Source: Toxorhynchites rutilus septentrionalis
Lineage: Eukaryota > Arthropoda > Insecta > Diptera > Culicidae
DNA: 64,000 bases
Direction: 5' to 3'
Assembly: GCF_029784135.1 (NCBI RefSeq)
Contig: NC_073746.1
Span: 113,520,035-113,584,034 of the forward strand
The notes under the pieces were generated by a model. The model searched no databases, was not told where the DNA came from, and saw nothing but the letters and a program-made list of their open reading frames with translations. Below, in pieces: positions 1 through 9,959 of this stretch; the stretch's first letter is position 1, and every line of letters begins with the position of its first letter. The position numbers and the translations under genes are program-made.

Positions 1-1696
1 TTTTTGTTTTATTTATTTCTGTGATCAGTGCGAGCGAAGATGGGACCGCAGCTGCGGTTATTTTTTAGTATCGCAAGCCAGAGAGTACCTTTATTGCTAT
101 GTCGTGATTATTATGTGCCGAGAAAGTTTGGTTCAATGCGGAAGAAAGTTCAAATCACACAATGCTGCACTACCTGTCAACTGCGGCGCTAGAAAGTCAA
201 TAAATATTGTAGAGTAATGCTGTGCATTACAGCAAAAACGCAATCATTTGTGTTCCACACCAATGCCAGAGTGTTTCCAATCGTGATTCAATCAATGATT
301 TTGCAGTTTGACGAAGCGAAGGCTAATAAACTTTTTGTTCTCGTGCTTTCTATCCATCTGGAAACAAAAACCACTTCCCCCCTAAAACGAAATTCTGCGA
401 AAAATTTTTTTTTTTGCTTAACCAGTTTTGTATTCCCATCCCATACAGCAGCCCACAACGAGAGAAACCTGTTCACAATCCACCTCTCTGGCTGGTCCAC
501 ATCCGATGGCCAGCTGTTCGGCCCCATAAGATGGACCGGCCGACCGTGGGTATGTGTATGTGTGTGAGTGTGCGTGAAGCTGAAACGGTCGTTCAATGTC
601 TGCTGCAGTTTGGTGGGTCTGCATGGTTCAAAGACCATTTCTTAATTGCGGACATTCCACCAACGAGTCGACGTGTGACAATCAAGTTCAAATTTTATGG
701 TTACGCAAAAAAACCGTCAAACCATGCCGGTGGGGAATGAAAAGAAAATACCACTCACCGGACATTCAAGGCTTTGTATTTTTGCTTTATTCGGCTGTAG
801 CCATCAACAAGAAGGGCGGCAGTGACACTAACGAAGGTCAATCGTTTGGGAAGTGAGATGAGTTTAGAAAAATAAATCTTGTTATTGTCCCTCGACCATC
901 CAGCACCCCACCCCCTCCCGCCACCGGAAGTTAGTAACGTGAGTCGGTTACGAAAATAGAATTTGCATGTTATCACTGCTCACGAACTGGAAAACTCGTT
1001 CATCATTGTCCGAGCGGTAATGTTCCGGCCACCGTTGTCACAAGAGAGTTTCGGGGACCGTGTATATCGGGTAGGGACTCGGAAAAACAACTGATAACTG
1101 CTACTAGTACCAGTGTGAAGCCCCTCGCAGAAGGATGACAACCGATGCGTAACAGACGAAAACAAAAAAGAAATATCCACGAGTGGACACGCTGTAACCC
1201 TACAGCAATCTCTAAAAGGAAATTCGTTACGCCAAGTGGACCCCCACAATAGGCTGGGCCACGGCTTTTTGGATTTCGCTGCGGTGCTCATCCGTGGTTG
1301 TAATCACTCCGGACCATTTGGGGAACGACATGACATTAGCGTTGTTACGTATTCGTTAACTCGTTTCTCTGCGATCCTTCGGTTGTAATACTTTAGAATT
1401 GTTATCGGAAGGGGTTTGTTTCTATTGAAGGGCTTCACTGTGCGTTTCTTCAGCTGAACATTGTTGTCCACAAAAGGGAAATAATTGGATCAATTCTGGG
1501 TTTTGTGCTGGAAGTACACTTTTATTGTGAGCAAGATTGTATAGTTGTTCGCGAAGGTGCACCGTTTCATCATCTGTACCTTCTTTCCCAACCAAAACAC
1601 CGGTAGTGGATTCATCAGTCGCCGAATTGCGTACGCTTTTTGGTCTGCTTATCATGAGACGCAATGATCAATTCGGCTGTCGGTGTATAAAATCAG
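1..1696. other. no gene recognised; TG-rich stretch
   Basis: I see no convincing coding region, RNA gene or terminal-repeat element here. Short open frames on both strands overlap and show no family motif. A TG-rich simple repeat lies near 549-577. Base composition is more balanced than in the AT-rich DNA that follows, so non-coding exon or promoter sequence of a nearby gene is possible but not shown. Confidence 0.4.
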
Positions 1697-1698
1697 TA

Positions 1699-2136
1699 CA
1701 GGGAAACTTCGATATAACGTACCCTCGATATAACGTCACTCGATATAACGTACATTTTACCTCGATATAACGTACACATTTCCAAAGTGTAAAGAAAATT
1801 TTTTTTCAATATTTTTTTTCTGATAGAACAATTAATTATCTGTATTGTGATGCTAAAACATGTTTTGTATCTTCAATCAATTCCGAAATGCAGCTGGTTT
1901 TGTTATTCCGGATTCTAAATGAATCAAGCTTTAATCAACAGTACAAAGGGAAACATCATGAGAAAGGCTGGTTTCGTCTTCTGATTGAAGTTATTCATTA
2001 ACTTTACTAAAACAGCAACACAATAATGTATTATAGACTACGTTTGTGAGTACTTTATTATGCTTCGATATAACGTACAATTCGATACAACGTACAATTT
2101 TGGAAGTGAAATGTACGTTATATCGAAGTTTACCTG
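1699..2136. mobile_element. pogo-like MITE, copy 1
   Basis: The 438-bp element has inverted ends beginning CAGGGAAACTTCGATATA at the left and CAGGTAAACTTCGATATA read inward from the right, flanked by TA on both sides. The sub-terminal unit CGATATAACGTAC is repeated several times within 100 bp of each end. CAGG ends and a TA target duplication fit the pogo/Tigger branch of Tc1/mariner. There is no coding capacity, so mobilisation would need a transposase from elsewhere. A copy in the opposite orientation lies at 5462-5884. Confidence 0.85.
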
Positions 2137-2138
2137 TA

Positions 2139-2785
2139 TTTGATCTTTGCGCGGATTTATTTTTGTATATGAAAAAAGGTTGGTTTTCGTATGTGCTTTC
2201 CATTAAACCGTTTTTACGGTGAAAGTTCCGATCGTTTAAAGAAGTCGGATGATCGGCCATTTTTTCCGTGCCATCATGGCTAATGTTAGGTGCAATTCAA
2301 ATTAAATTACCATAAACGCTTTGTTATACGTTCGTATTCACACCACTTTATTTACATGAAAATGGATACTCCATTTGTAATTTATTGTGTCAGGTGAATT
2401 TACACTACTAACTACCACGATCATGTGTTAATCGAATTTTGTAATGCTTTTTTAGGTGACACAAAACCTCCCTTGAGCTTCGCTTTCTCAAAGTCGTTTT
2501 ACTTATGTAATTTTAAATTAGTACTTAGTTGAAGTTTCTATGACTTGATTGTATTTTGAGCTCGAGAATACGCGTATAACCGTGCAGAGCGAGTAGGAAT
2601 AACTCTCTTTGACGAACAACGTTCGTGCAACATTTTCAAGAATTGCGCTATTTGCTTGGACGTCAGTTTGAGAACTGAAGAGTAAATGTCAAAATCAAAA
2701 CAAAAACATTTTTATGGTGCCATTTTTGTAACGAATTTTTTTAATTTTTAGCATAAAAATCAGATGGGTCTTGGCCTAGAGATCT
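2139..2785. other. AT-rich spacer, nothing recognised
   Basis: I find no motif-bearing frame, inverted terminal repeat or tandem array in this interval between the first MITE and the next repeat. Confidence 0.4.
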
Positions 2786-3166
2786 TGACATAGGACTGTG
2801 ATTGTGTGTAGTAATTGCATTTGAATTGAGTTTTTTCATTGTTAGAAATTTGTAGTTTTTTCTCTTTTGATACATCAAATGGAAGCCCTGAAAAAAACTT
2901 TTTCATGTATGAATTTGTATCCTTTAACGAGTTAGATGAGATAACGTGGTAGAATCCGGAACCACATTCTATTCAAAAATGTACACAAAAATACCATTAA
3001 AGCCATTACTACCCTTTTCTTCTGTTTATTCAATTACGCAGAAGAAAACAAAGAGTCGTCATTTAGTATTTAGTCGTATCATTTAGACTTGTGTTTAAAA
3101 AGTCTAAATAGCTAAGATCTACATCAATATAAGCCCAAGTCAAATGAATCTATGACTACAGAAATA

Positions 3167-3725
3167 CAGAGTCTTTCAGATTAAACGCTCACGCAAAAAA
3201 AAAACGAATAGCTCCTTATAAATTTTTTTTTGCTCCATCGATGGTAACACTGCCTTCCCCACTTCGGGACGATAATATTCGGCTACTCGTTCAGTCTGAT
3301 CGGATTGTTTTTAGCCTCAAGATGTACAATTTACCAGAACGTGTATTTTTAGTGAAATCATATTACTCGAGCAACCGAAGCCTTAATGAAACTTTGTCTT
3401 CTTATGGTACGAATTTCAACATTTCTCGTCGTCGATTACTTCCTCTGGGGTACGTGAAGGACCGTTGCTACGTTAGTAAGCCACAAAATTTGGAGAAACT
3501 TAAAGAAGAAATGACACGAATTTTCAACAGCAACGAAGTCGTAATGTTAGAGCCGTGCACGAAGATTTTTGTGCAGCGTTTAAGACGCGTTATCGCAAAA
3601 AGGGGTGGTCACATCGAAAATGTCCCAAAATAAGCTTTATTTTCGTTTTTCAAAAATAAAAATCGGTTCACTTTTGTAGAATTTATCAAAATTTGTTGCG
3701 TGAGCGTTTAATTTGAAAGACCCTG
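3167..3725 (+). mobile_element. internally deleted mariner-like element
   Basis: The 559-bp element has terminal inverted repeats of about 28 bp, starting CAGAGTCTTTCAGATTAAAC at the left and CAGGGTCTTTCAAATTAAAC read inward from the right (two mismatches over 28), with TA on both sides. It encloses one open frame that fuses the two ends of a transposase (see 3241-3633). The middle third of the gene, including the catalytic core, is absent. Confidence 0.85.
3241..3633 (+). CDS. truncated mariner-type transposase: DNA-binding start fused to C-terminus
   Basis: The 130-residue frame is uninterrupted. Residues about 28-60 (YNLPERVFLVKSYYSSNRSL region) match the first helix-turn-helix of mariner-type transposases. 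Residues about 68-128 (LGYVKDRCYVSKPQNLEKLK through RRVIAKRGGHIENV) match the C-terminal tail that normally follows the third catalytic Asp. The D-D-D catalytic segment is missing, so the product cannot transpose. The likely native start is the internal ATG at 3322, where family similarity begins; the first 27 residues look unrelated. The join keeps frame, so a small DNA-binding protein could be made. Related internally deleted proteins can repress transposition (P-element KP is the known case), but that role is only inference here. Confidence 0.7.
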   Translation: MVTLPSPLRDDNIRLLVQSDRIVFSLKMYNLPERVFLVKSYYSSNRSLNETLSSYGTNFNISRRRLLPLGYVKDRCYVSKPQNLEKLKEEMTRIFNSNEVVMLEPCTKIFVQRLRRVIAKRGGHIENVPK

Positions 3726-4485
3726 TATATTATAGATAAAAATAGCATTTTCTCCTTCGTCGCCACGTTGTCCGGAACATTTTTTGTAATAACTTGAAGC
3801 CCGCTGGAAGACATATATGGGGAGCATAATATTAAGATCGCGACTACTCAAGCTATCGTAATCTGATATGCGTAAGAATACCCTATCGATCTTCTAAATC
3901 AGCAGCCAATTAAATTCATTAATTGCATTTTCTACATAACCAAACAATATGCTCGATATTATATCCTGGACCACAATTACATAAATTGTTAGTAAGCAAG
4001 ACCTACACGATAAAAACGTGAATTGAGCACGAATTGATTGGGCAATATACAATACAATAACTGATACATGCATATCATCGGTAAATGGAGAATAATTTGT
4101 TATACGCATCAAATTACATTGTGTGCTAACGCCCGAATTTAGGCAGAAAGATTGCTCGTTGCGGAGGGAGGAAAGCTAGTGGCTAGTGCAATCGAAAGAA
4201 AACATACCCATTTTAATCGTCAAATTGTTAACTTATTTTTGGCTCAATTCACTGTTTATATTTTAAGCACAAAAAATTGCTGGATGAATTTCCTGTTCAA
4301 TGGTATGTAACACAACATATGTAGCAACAACGATTTTGAGTAATATGCGTTTGAAAACTCTTAATGAATCGTTACATTTTTCGTAGAGAAATAAAAACAA
4401 AAACATAGTCCTATGTCAAAAGTTATTTCAATGCAATTCAATGCTACAGTTCGGTGCATTCTAACGTATTTTTTACTGTTTAACG

Positions 4486-4622
4486 GTGGCTTTCAGCCTT
4501 CTTGGCTGGTTCGTCACTAGCAAACGCCTCTACTTTCATTCCGAAGGAAGAATTTCGGGAGTGAGAATTGAACCTTTAGCGTGAGAGGTACGGATGTTAT
4601 CCACTACTCCAGACCGTCCCAA
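4486..4622 (-). repeat. tRNA-derived SINE remnant (Feilai-like?)
   Basis: On the minus strand the segment reads as a tRNA-like head: an A-box-like TAGTGGATAACATCCG, then the B-box-like GGTTCAATTC about 30 bases on, followed by a tRNA-unrelated part containing GACGAACCAGCCAAGAAGGC. A second, plus-strand copy lies at 36556-36712. Feilai is the known tRNA-related SINE of Aedes; assignment to it is from memory of the general layout and is uncertain. Confidence 0.5.
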
Positions 4623-4624
4623 TA

Positions 4625-5460
4625 CTAAAAAAATGCCCGAAATAATAAAAATTAATTTTCATACTGTGTTTTCTCGTGTTAATTTGGGAGTGTTTTTGGG
4701 ATCATTGGTGGTTGGTGGCTTTCCAACCGATCATTCATTTTTTCACGAATTCGTGCATTGTTTCCGGGTTACAAGCTGCGTCAAATTACAACACATTGCA
4801 GGCTGAAAGTTCGTTCAACTGCGGTTCCAATAGTCGCCACCGCTGCAACCCAATCGGTTTTTCTGTTGCCGTTCTGCGAGAGGTGCTACATAGTATAATT
4901 TGTGTATTATTCTTTTGGGAGCATTGGAGACGTAATTTGAAGACGTAAGACGTAAGAGATAATGAAAACCACTTGTAATCAGTTAATTAGAAAATCTTAT
5001 CGCTTCGCTGCTTCTGAAAATGATTTGCGTCGCTCAGTACAAGCATATGGTTTCTCTGGATATGGATGCAGTTGGGGAAAGTGAATGGTAAACTGAGTGT
5101 TAAAATAAACTGTTCTTTGGTTTTAGGGTAACTTGAGACAAATTTTGACAGTAAGTCTTATTTTTTTGTCATTTTTCCTCGCTCATTTATTTAAGGTACA
5201 TGGAATCAAATATATATTAGTTCGAGGATATAATTGCTAAGATAAGGAGGTATAAAGGTTTGTGCCTACGGGAGAAGAAATAGTTAAAGCACTCTCACTC
5301 CCGCCCTTTAATGAAAAACTGAAATCAAGATTTTATAAAACACTTATTTTCAAACAGCGTGAAAAAAAAGGCCGGGGGGCATTTGTTACATCGTACTATT
5401 TAGTTTTTCATAATTTTACTAATCAATTATTATTTATATATAAATTCTCAATTTAATACT
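4625..5460. other. no gene recognised
   Basis: AT-rich sequence with short frames that show no motif. A frame at 4676-4948 is open for 90 codons but has no recognisable domain and I do not call it. Confidence 0.35.
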
Positions 5461-5461
5461 A

Positions 5462-5884
5462 CAGGTAAACTTCAATATAACGTACATTTAAATTTCAAAA
5501 TTGTACGTTGTATCGAATTGTACGTTATATCGAAGCATAATAAAGTACTCACAAACGTAGTCTATAATACATTATTGTGTTGCTGTTTTAGTAAAGTTAA
5601 TGAATAACTTCAATCAGAAGACGAAGCCAGCCTTTCTCATGATGTTCCCCTTCGTACTGTTGAATAAAACTTGATTCATTTAGAATCCGGAATCACAAAA
5701 CCAGCTGTATTTCGGGATTGATTGAAGGTACAAAACTTGTTTTAGCATCACAATACAGATAATTCATTGTTCTATCAGAAAAAAAAAATATAAAAAAAAA
5801 CTCCTTTACACTTTGGAAATGTGTACGTTATATCGAGGTAAAATGTACGTTATATCGAGGGTACGTTATATCGAAGTTTCCCTG
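5462..5884. mobile_element. pogo-like MITE, copy 2 (inverted)
   Basis: This 423-bp copy is the reverse complement of the MITE at 1699-2136. It starts CAGGTAAACTTCAATATA and ends with the complement of CAGGGAAACTTCGATATA, with TA on both sides. Its interior (AACAGCAACACAATAATG on the opposite strand) matches copy 1 closely. Small indels in A-runs distinguish the two. Confidence 0.85.
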
Positions 5885-6104
5885 TACTTAGTATTTTTTA
5901 AATTCTGTTGTAAATCTTACATGTGGTTGAGCATATAGAGAGATATAGAGAGTTTGTACCTAAGGGAGAAGAGATATCTAAAGCATTTTAACTCCAGCGG
6001 ATTTCCCTTCATCTGTTTAGCAACGGATGGTGGCGAGTTTCTAATTGAACAGACCCAAAATCGTACCACCCGGTATATTATACAACTTGTTCGATGGCAT
6101 TCCT

Positions 6105-6225
6105 AAGGGTGCTCATACACTGTTTGACCGAAGTCAAATAGTTGACTCTTTTTGACAGATAAAATTTGATCAACATGTACTGATCAAATATATTCGACAC
6201 AAAACACGACAAGCAAATACATATT
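6105..6225. mobile_element. fragment of a TTA-type (Harbinger-like) MITE
   Basis: The segment starts CTAAGGGTGCTCATACACTG and continues TTTTTGACAGATAAAATTTG. Both stretches recur in the intact copy at 63344-63690. Only about 110 bp of one end is recognisable. Confidence 0.55.
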
Positions 6226-6356
6226 GATTTTTATTTCATACCGGATAATCGTATTTTCCAGATAATCAAATCATACAAAAATATAAAAAAAAGTCTCTCG
6301 GTAAACGTAAAATATCCATGATTTGCACTGAATAATTTGTAATATTTATCGCCTTA

Positions 6357-6551
6357 TTGCAGCTCATGGACCAACATATTATTCAAATGGTCAAGTCCAA
6401 CTACAAACAGCTTATTTCGACTGTCGAGGGTGCGAACGCTTTATCAGTTTTGAAACTACATCAGGTTGATGAAGATGAAGAGTCCGAAAATTGGGATCAA
6501 ATGGAACAGCCTTATGTGGAATCGAAAAAGTTATTAGTTGGACTGAGGTAA
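6357..6551 (+). pseudogene. pogo/Tigger-type DDE transposase C-terminal relic
   Basis: The frame has no ATG at its left edge and begins with LQLMDQHIIQMVKSNYKQL. This resembles the LIQPMDQ-VI---K--Y segment around the last catalytic Asp of pogo/Tigger (DDE_1) transposases. Downstream is an acidic DEDEESENWDQ segment. After the stop at 6551 the next frame stays open for a short way, suggesting a shifted tail. It lies 470 bp from a pogo-like MITE, but no shared terminal repeats link the two. Confidence 0.45.
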
Positions 6552-6656
6552 ACGGATTGCCAATGGAAAGACAATTCCTGCTGAGAGAATTACGTGAAAA
6601 TATTTTAGAGAAAAATGTTAATTTTCTAATTTTTTCTTTTTTTTGTATATTATGCA

Positions 6657-7110
6657 CATTAGAGTGCCAATGAATGTATGAGAAAAAAGTGACCCTCAAA
6701 TTTTCGAAAAAGACAAAATGTTCAGCTCAATCGGACTTTATTTACTAGTCGTCGAAGCCGTCAAAGTTTCAGTTTTTTGAGAACCATGAAATCACCCAAG
6801 GATATTATCAAAAATCGAATTTCGGGATTTAGATGACAAAAAAACGAAATGACAGTAGATCTCTACGTTTCATGCAATTTGAAGACATTTGGCATCAACT
6901 TTTTTTCTCAAAGCTCCGATTTCATGCACCCCTCTCTTGGGTGATTTTACGGTTTTCTGAAGACTCAAACTTTGGCGTCTTTTGCAACAATAGTGAATAA
7001 AGTCCGAATGAGGTGGAATGTTATATAGTGTATGTTCTCGAGAGAATCAAAATTTTTCACGAAGAACCATTCGTGAATTTGAGATGACCATTTTCATTGG
7101 CACTATAATG
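6657..7110. mobile_element. MITE with GTGCCAATGAA ends, copy 1
   Basis: The left end reads CATTAGAGTGCCAATGAA and the right end is the near-exact complement, TTCATTGGCACTATAATG. The interior includes CGTTTCATGCAATTTGAAGA and CATTTGGCATCA, which recur at 20965-21088 and 29826-30308. No coding capacity; family not assigned. Confidence 0.65.
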
Positions 7111-7143
7111 CACATCGTTTCTTATGAATTTGTTTTTAAACTG

Positions 7144-7169
7144 AAATAAATAAATAAATAAATAAATAC
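7144..7169. repeat. (AAAT)n microsatellite
   Basis: About six perfect AAAT units between the MITE at 6657 and the repeat at 7190. Confidence 0.9.
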
Positions 7170-7189
7170 ATCCATGTTTTATTAAATTA

Positions 7190-8684
7190 CTAGCTGACCC
7201 GGCAAACTTCGTCCCGCCCAAAATTTGTTTTTTGTTATCAATACCTTCAAACATTCACGTTTTCTTACTAAGCGCAAGATCATAAGTGCAATCGCAGAAC
7301 TGTTCATTGATTGATCTTCTAATAGACCCCGTTGAATTTACCTTTTACTAAAAAAAATTCTAGTACTTCTACCAAAACTCATCATTATAATATTAGATTA
7401 TTTTCAGACACAATTCTCGTTCAAGATTTCAACCACGCAAATAACATGTTTCTCCGTTACATGGAATAAATGTTTGATACAGAAAACATGATAGAATAAA
7501 GACACACCCCTTAGAGAAGGAGGATGAGTGTCTATTCACCATAGAAACGTTTCGTGCCCCCTAAAATCTTCACATGTCAAATTTGGCTCAATTTGCTTGA
7601 TTAGTTTTTCAGTTATGCAGACATTTTTTTCTCATTTGTATGACAGCCCACCCTAAAAGAGGGGGGAGGAGTGTCGAACCACCGTAGAAACATTTATTGC
7701 ATCCTAAAACCTCCACACGCCAAATTTGGTTTCGTTTGCTTGATTAATTCTCGAGTAATGCAGAAATTTGTGTTTCATTTGTATGGCAGCCCCCCCTCAG
7801 AGAAGAGTTGGAGTTTCTACCCCCATAGAAACATTTATTTCGCCCTAAAACCTCCAGATGCCTAATTTGGCTGCATTTGCTTGATTAATTCTCGAGTAAT
7901 GTAAAAAATTGTGTTTCATTTGTATGGCAGACCAACCCCCGCCCCCCCCTTAGAGAGGGGGGTGGAGTGCCTAACCACCATAGAAACATTTGTTGCATTC
8001 TAAAACCTCCAGATGCCTAATTTGGTTGCATTTGCTTGATTAATCCTCGAGTAATGCAGAAATTTGTGTTTCACTTGTGAGGCAGTCCTCCCTTTGAGAG
8101 GGGGACGGAGTATCTAGCCACCGTAAAAACATTTATTGCTCCCTAAAAACTTCACATGCCAAATTTGGTTCAGGTTGCTTGATTAATTCTCGAGTAATGC
8201 AGAAATTTGTGTTTCACTTGTGAGGCAGCCCCCCCCCCCCCTTAGAGAGAGGGGGGAGTTTCTTACCACCATAGAAATATTTATTGCGCCCGAAAACCTC
8301 CAGATGCCTAATTTGGTTGCATTTGCTTGATTATTTTTCGAGTAATGCAGAAATTTGTGTTTCATTTATATGGCAGCCCCCCCTTAGAGAGGGGGGTGGA
8401 GTGTTTAACCACAATAGAAACATTTATTGCACCTTAAAACCTGCACGTACCAAATTTCGTTTCATTTGCTTGATTAATTCTTGAGTAATGCAGAAATTTG
8501 TGTTTCATTTGTATGGCAGCCCCCCTTAGAGAGGGAGGAGGGGTCTCAAACTATCACGAAAACCTTCCCCGGCCCCAAAAACCCCTACATACCAATTTTC
8601 ATGTCGATCGGGTCAGTAGTTTCCGAGTCCATAAGAATCAGACAGACAGACAGACAGACAGAAATCCATTTTTATATATATAGA
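7190..8684 (+). repeat. dispersed repeat with seven ~145-bp tandem monomers, copy A
   Basis: The unit starts TAGCTGACCCGGCAAACTTC and ends with a (GACA)n run at about 8639-8662 followed by TATATATATAGAT. Between 7.55 and 8.57 kb a monomer recurs about every 141-156 bp, marked by ATGCAGAAATTTGTGTTTCA at roughly 7757, 8054, 8197, 8345 and 8488, with decayed forms at 7615 and 7898. Each monomer carries a C/G tract (CCCCCCC..., GGGGGG) and the phrase CATAGAAACATTTATTG. The short frames inside are translated repeats, not genes. Other copies lie at 9211-9957, 48032-48450 and 50012-50165. The family is unassigned; the motif at the left end is widespread in insect genomes. Confidence 0.8.
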
Positions 8685-8949
8685 TTATATTAGATATGAT
8701 TAAATATTGAATTAATGTATTCATTTAAATTTGGAATTTTCAACGTATCTACTGAGAAAAACCGAAACTAGTTGTATGGAACAACCCCTTTTCCAACCCT
8801 CTCCTCTACCTAGCTACATTCAATTTTGTTCAAATAATCATATTTATAAAGTATGTTAACGAATTATTCTGAAATTTTTGATAAAAAAAATCAAAACTAA
8901 AATACTCCGGGTAATCGAGTTCCAGATAATCGAGTTTCCGGACGAGTTT

Positions 8950-9205
8950 CCGAGTCCGACCTGTATTTGGTTATTGGATGCCTAAAATACTTTTTCGGTC
9001 TGTTCTTCAAACCGTCGGTGCATGGCAAGGTTACATTAAATATTCCAGTCATTTTTTTCATGTTCGATGTTTGACATTGTTTGCCACTGTTGATAATTGA
9101 GGAGTGGCAAACAAAATAGTATTTGTACAAATTTCAAACCAAACTTTATGTGTCAAAAAGTGTCAAGTATTTTACCTCTGGACAAACAGTGTACGGCTAC
9201 CTTAA
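8950..9205. mobile_element. Harbinger-like MITE fragment, reverse copy
   Basis: Blocks such as TTCGATGTTTGACATTGTTT and GGAGTGGCAAACAAAATAGT are the reverse complement of blocks in the intact MITE at 63344-63690. The right end contains GACAAACAGTGTACGGCTAC, matching one MITE end. The other end is eroded. Confidence 0.5.
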
Positions 9206-9210
9206 TATTA

Positions 9211-9957
9211 TCTGCCATACAAATAAAATCAAGATAAATTTCTGCATAACTCAAGACCTAATCAAGCAAACGGAACCAAATTTGGCATACGGAGGTTTTA
9301 AGGGACAATAAATGTTTCTATGGCGGTTCGACACTCCTTCCCCGGCTGAATAACTCGAGAAGTAATCAAGCATATAGAGGCATATAGAGGTTTTAGGGTC
9401 CGATAAACGTTTCTAAGGGAGGGGGGGGTCTGCCATACAAATGAGGTGTTAGGGGGTTGCATAACTCGACAACTAATTAAGCGAATTGAACCAAATTCGG
9501 CATGTGGAGGATTTAGAGGGCACGAAGTGTTTTTATGGTGGTTCGACACTCTTTCCCCCTCTTTAAAGGAATATATCTTCTTCTATCAATACAAATAAAA
9601 ATGGATCGCCGAATGTGTCGATAAGAGCAAAACTCGTGGAAGAAATTGTCCGATTTAGGGCTGTCTTTATTCTATCATATTTTCGGTATCAAAAATTTAT
9701 TCCATTCAACGGAGAAACATGTTATTTGCAAGTGGTTGAAAAATCTTGAACGAGAATTGTATCTGAAAATAATCTGATATTATAATGATGAGTTTGTAAT
9801 AAAAGGTAATTTCAAAGGGTCGATTAGGAGATCAATCAATGAACAGTTCTGCGATTGGACCCATGAACGTTCGCTTAGCAAGAAAACGTGAATGTTTGAA
9901 GATGTTGGTAACAAAAAGTAAATTTTGGACGAGACGAAGTTTGCCGGGTCAGCTAGT
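9211..9957 (-). repeat. dispersed tandem-monomer repeat, copy B
   Basis: This is the reverse orientation of the 7190-8684 family, ending GAAGTTTGCCGGGTCAGCTA at the right. It keeps about three monomers and the non-tandem 5' block (9600-9957), whose reverse complement matches 7190-7500. The (GACA)n/TATATA terminus is missing, so this copy is truncated. Confidence 0.75.
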
Positions 9958-9959
9958 TT

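Larger units (their letters stand above)
2786..4428. repeat. possible decayed unit with GACGTAGGAC-like ends
   Basis: The interval begins TTGACATAGGACTGTG and ends CATAGTCCTATGTCAAAAG. These look like CpG-decayed versions of the TTGACGTAGGACTACG and CCTACGTCAAAA ends that bound repeat units elsewhere in the window (25.0, 48.6, 50.8, 53.0, 55.8 and 58.0 kb). The interior shows no clear similarity to those units and holds a mariner insertion at 3167-3725. Only the ends support the call. Confidence 0.3.

Noticed and set aside
217..740. Overlapping 60-116 codon frames on both strands at the left end
   Set aside because: They overlap each other on opposite strands, run into TG-rich repeat and have no domain.
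7144..8665. CRISPR-like array
   Set aside because: The monomers are ~145 bp and near-identical throughout, not short repeats with unique spacers, and the sequence is eukaryotic.
9298..9549. Open frames within the tandem-monomer repeats (also 7671-7865, 8183-8693, 48026-48582)
   Set aside because: They are translations of repeated monomers in shifting frames, with no conserved protein across monomers.
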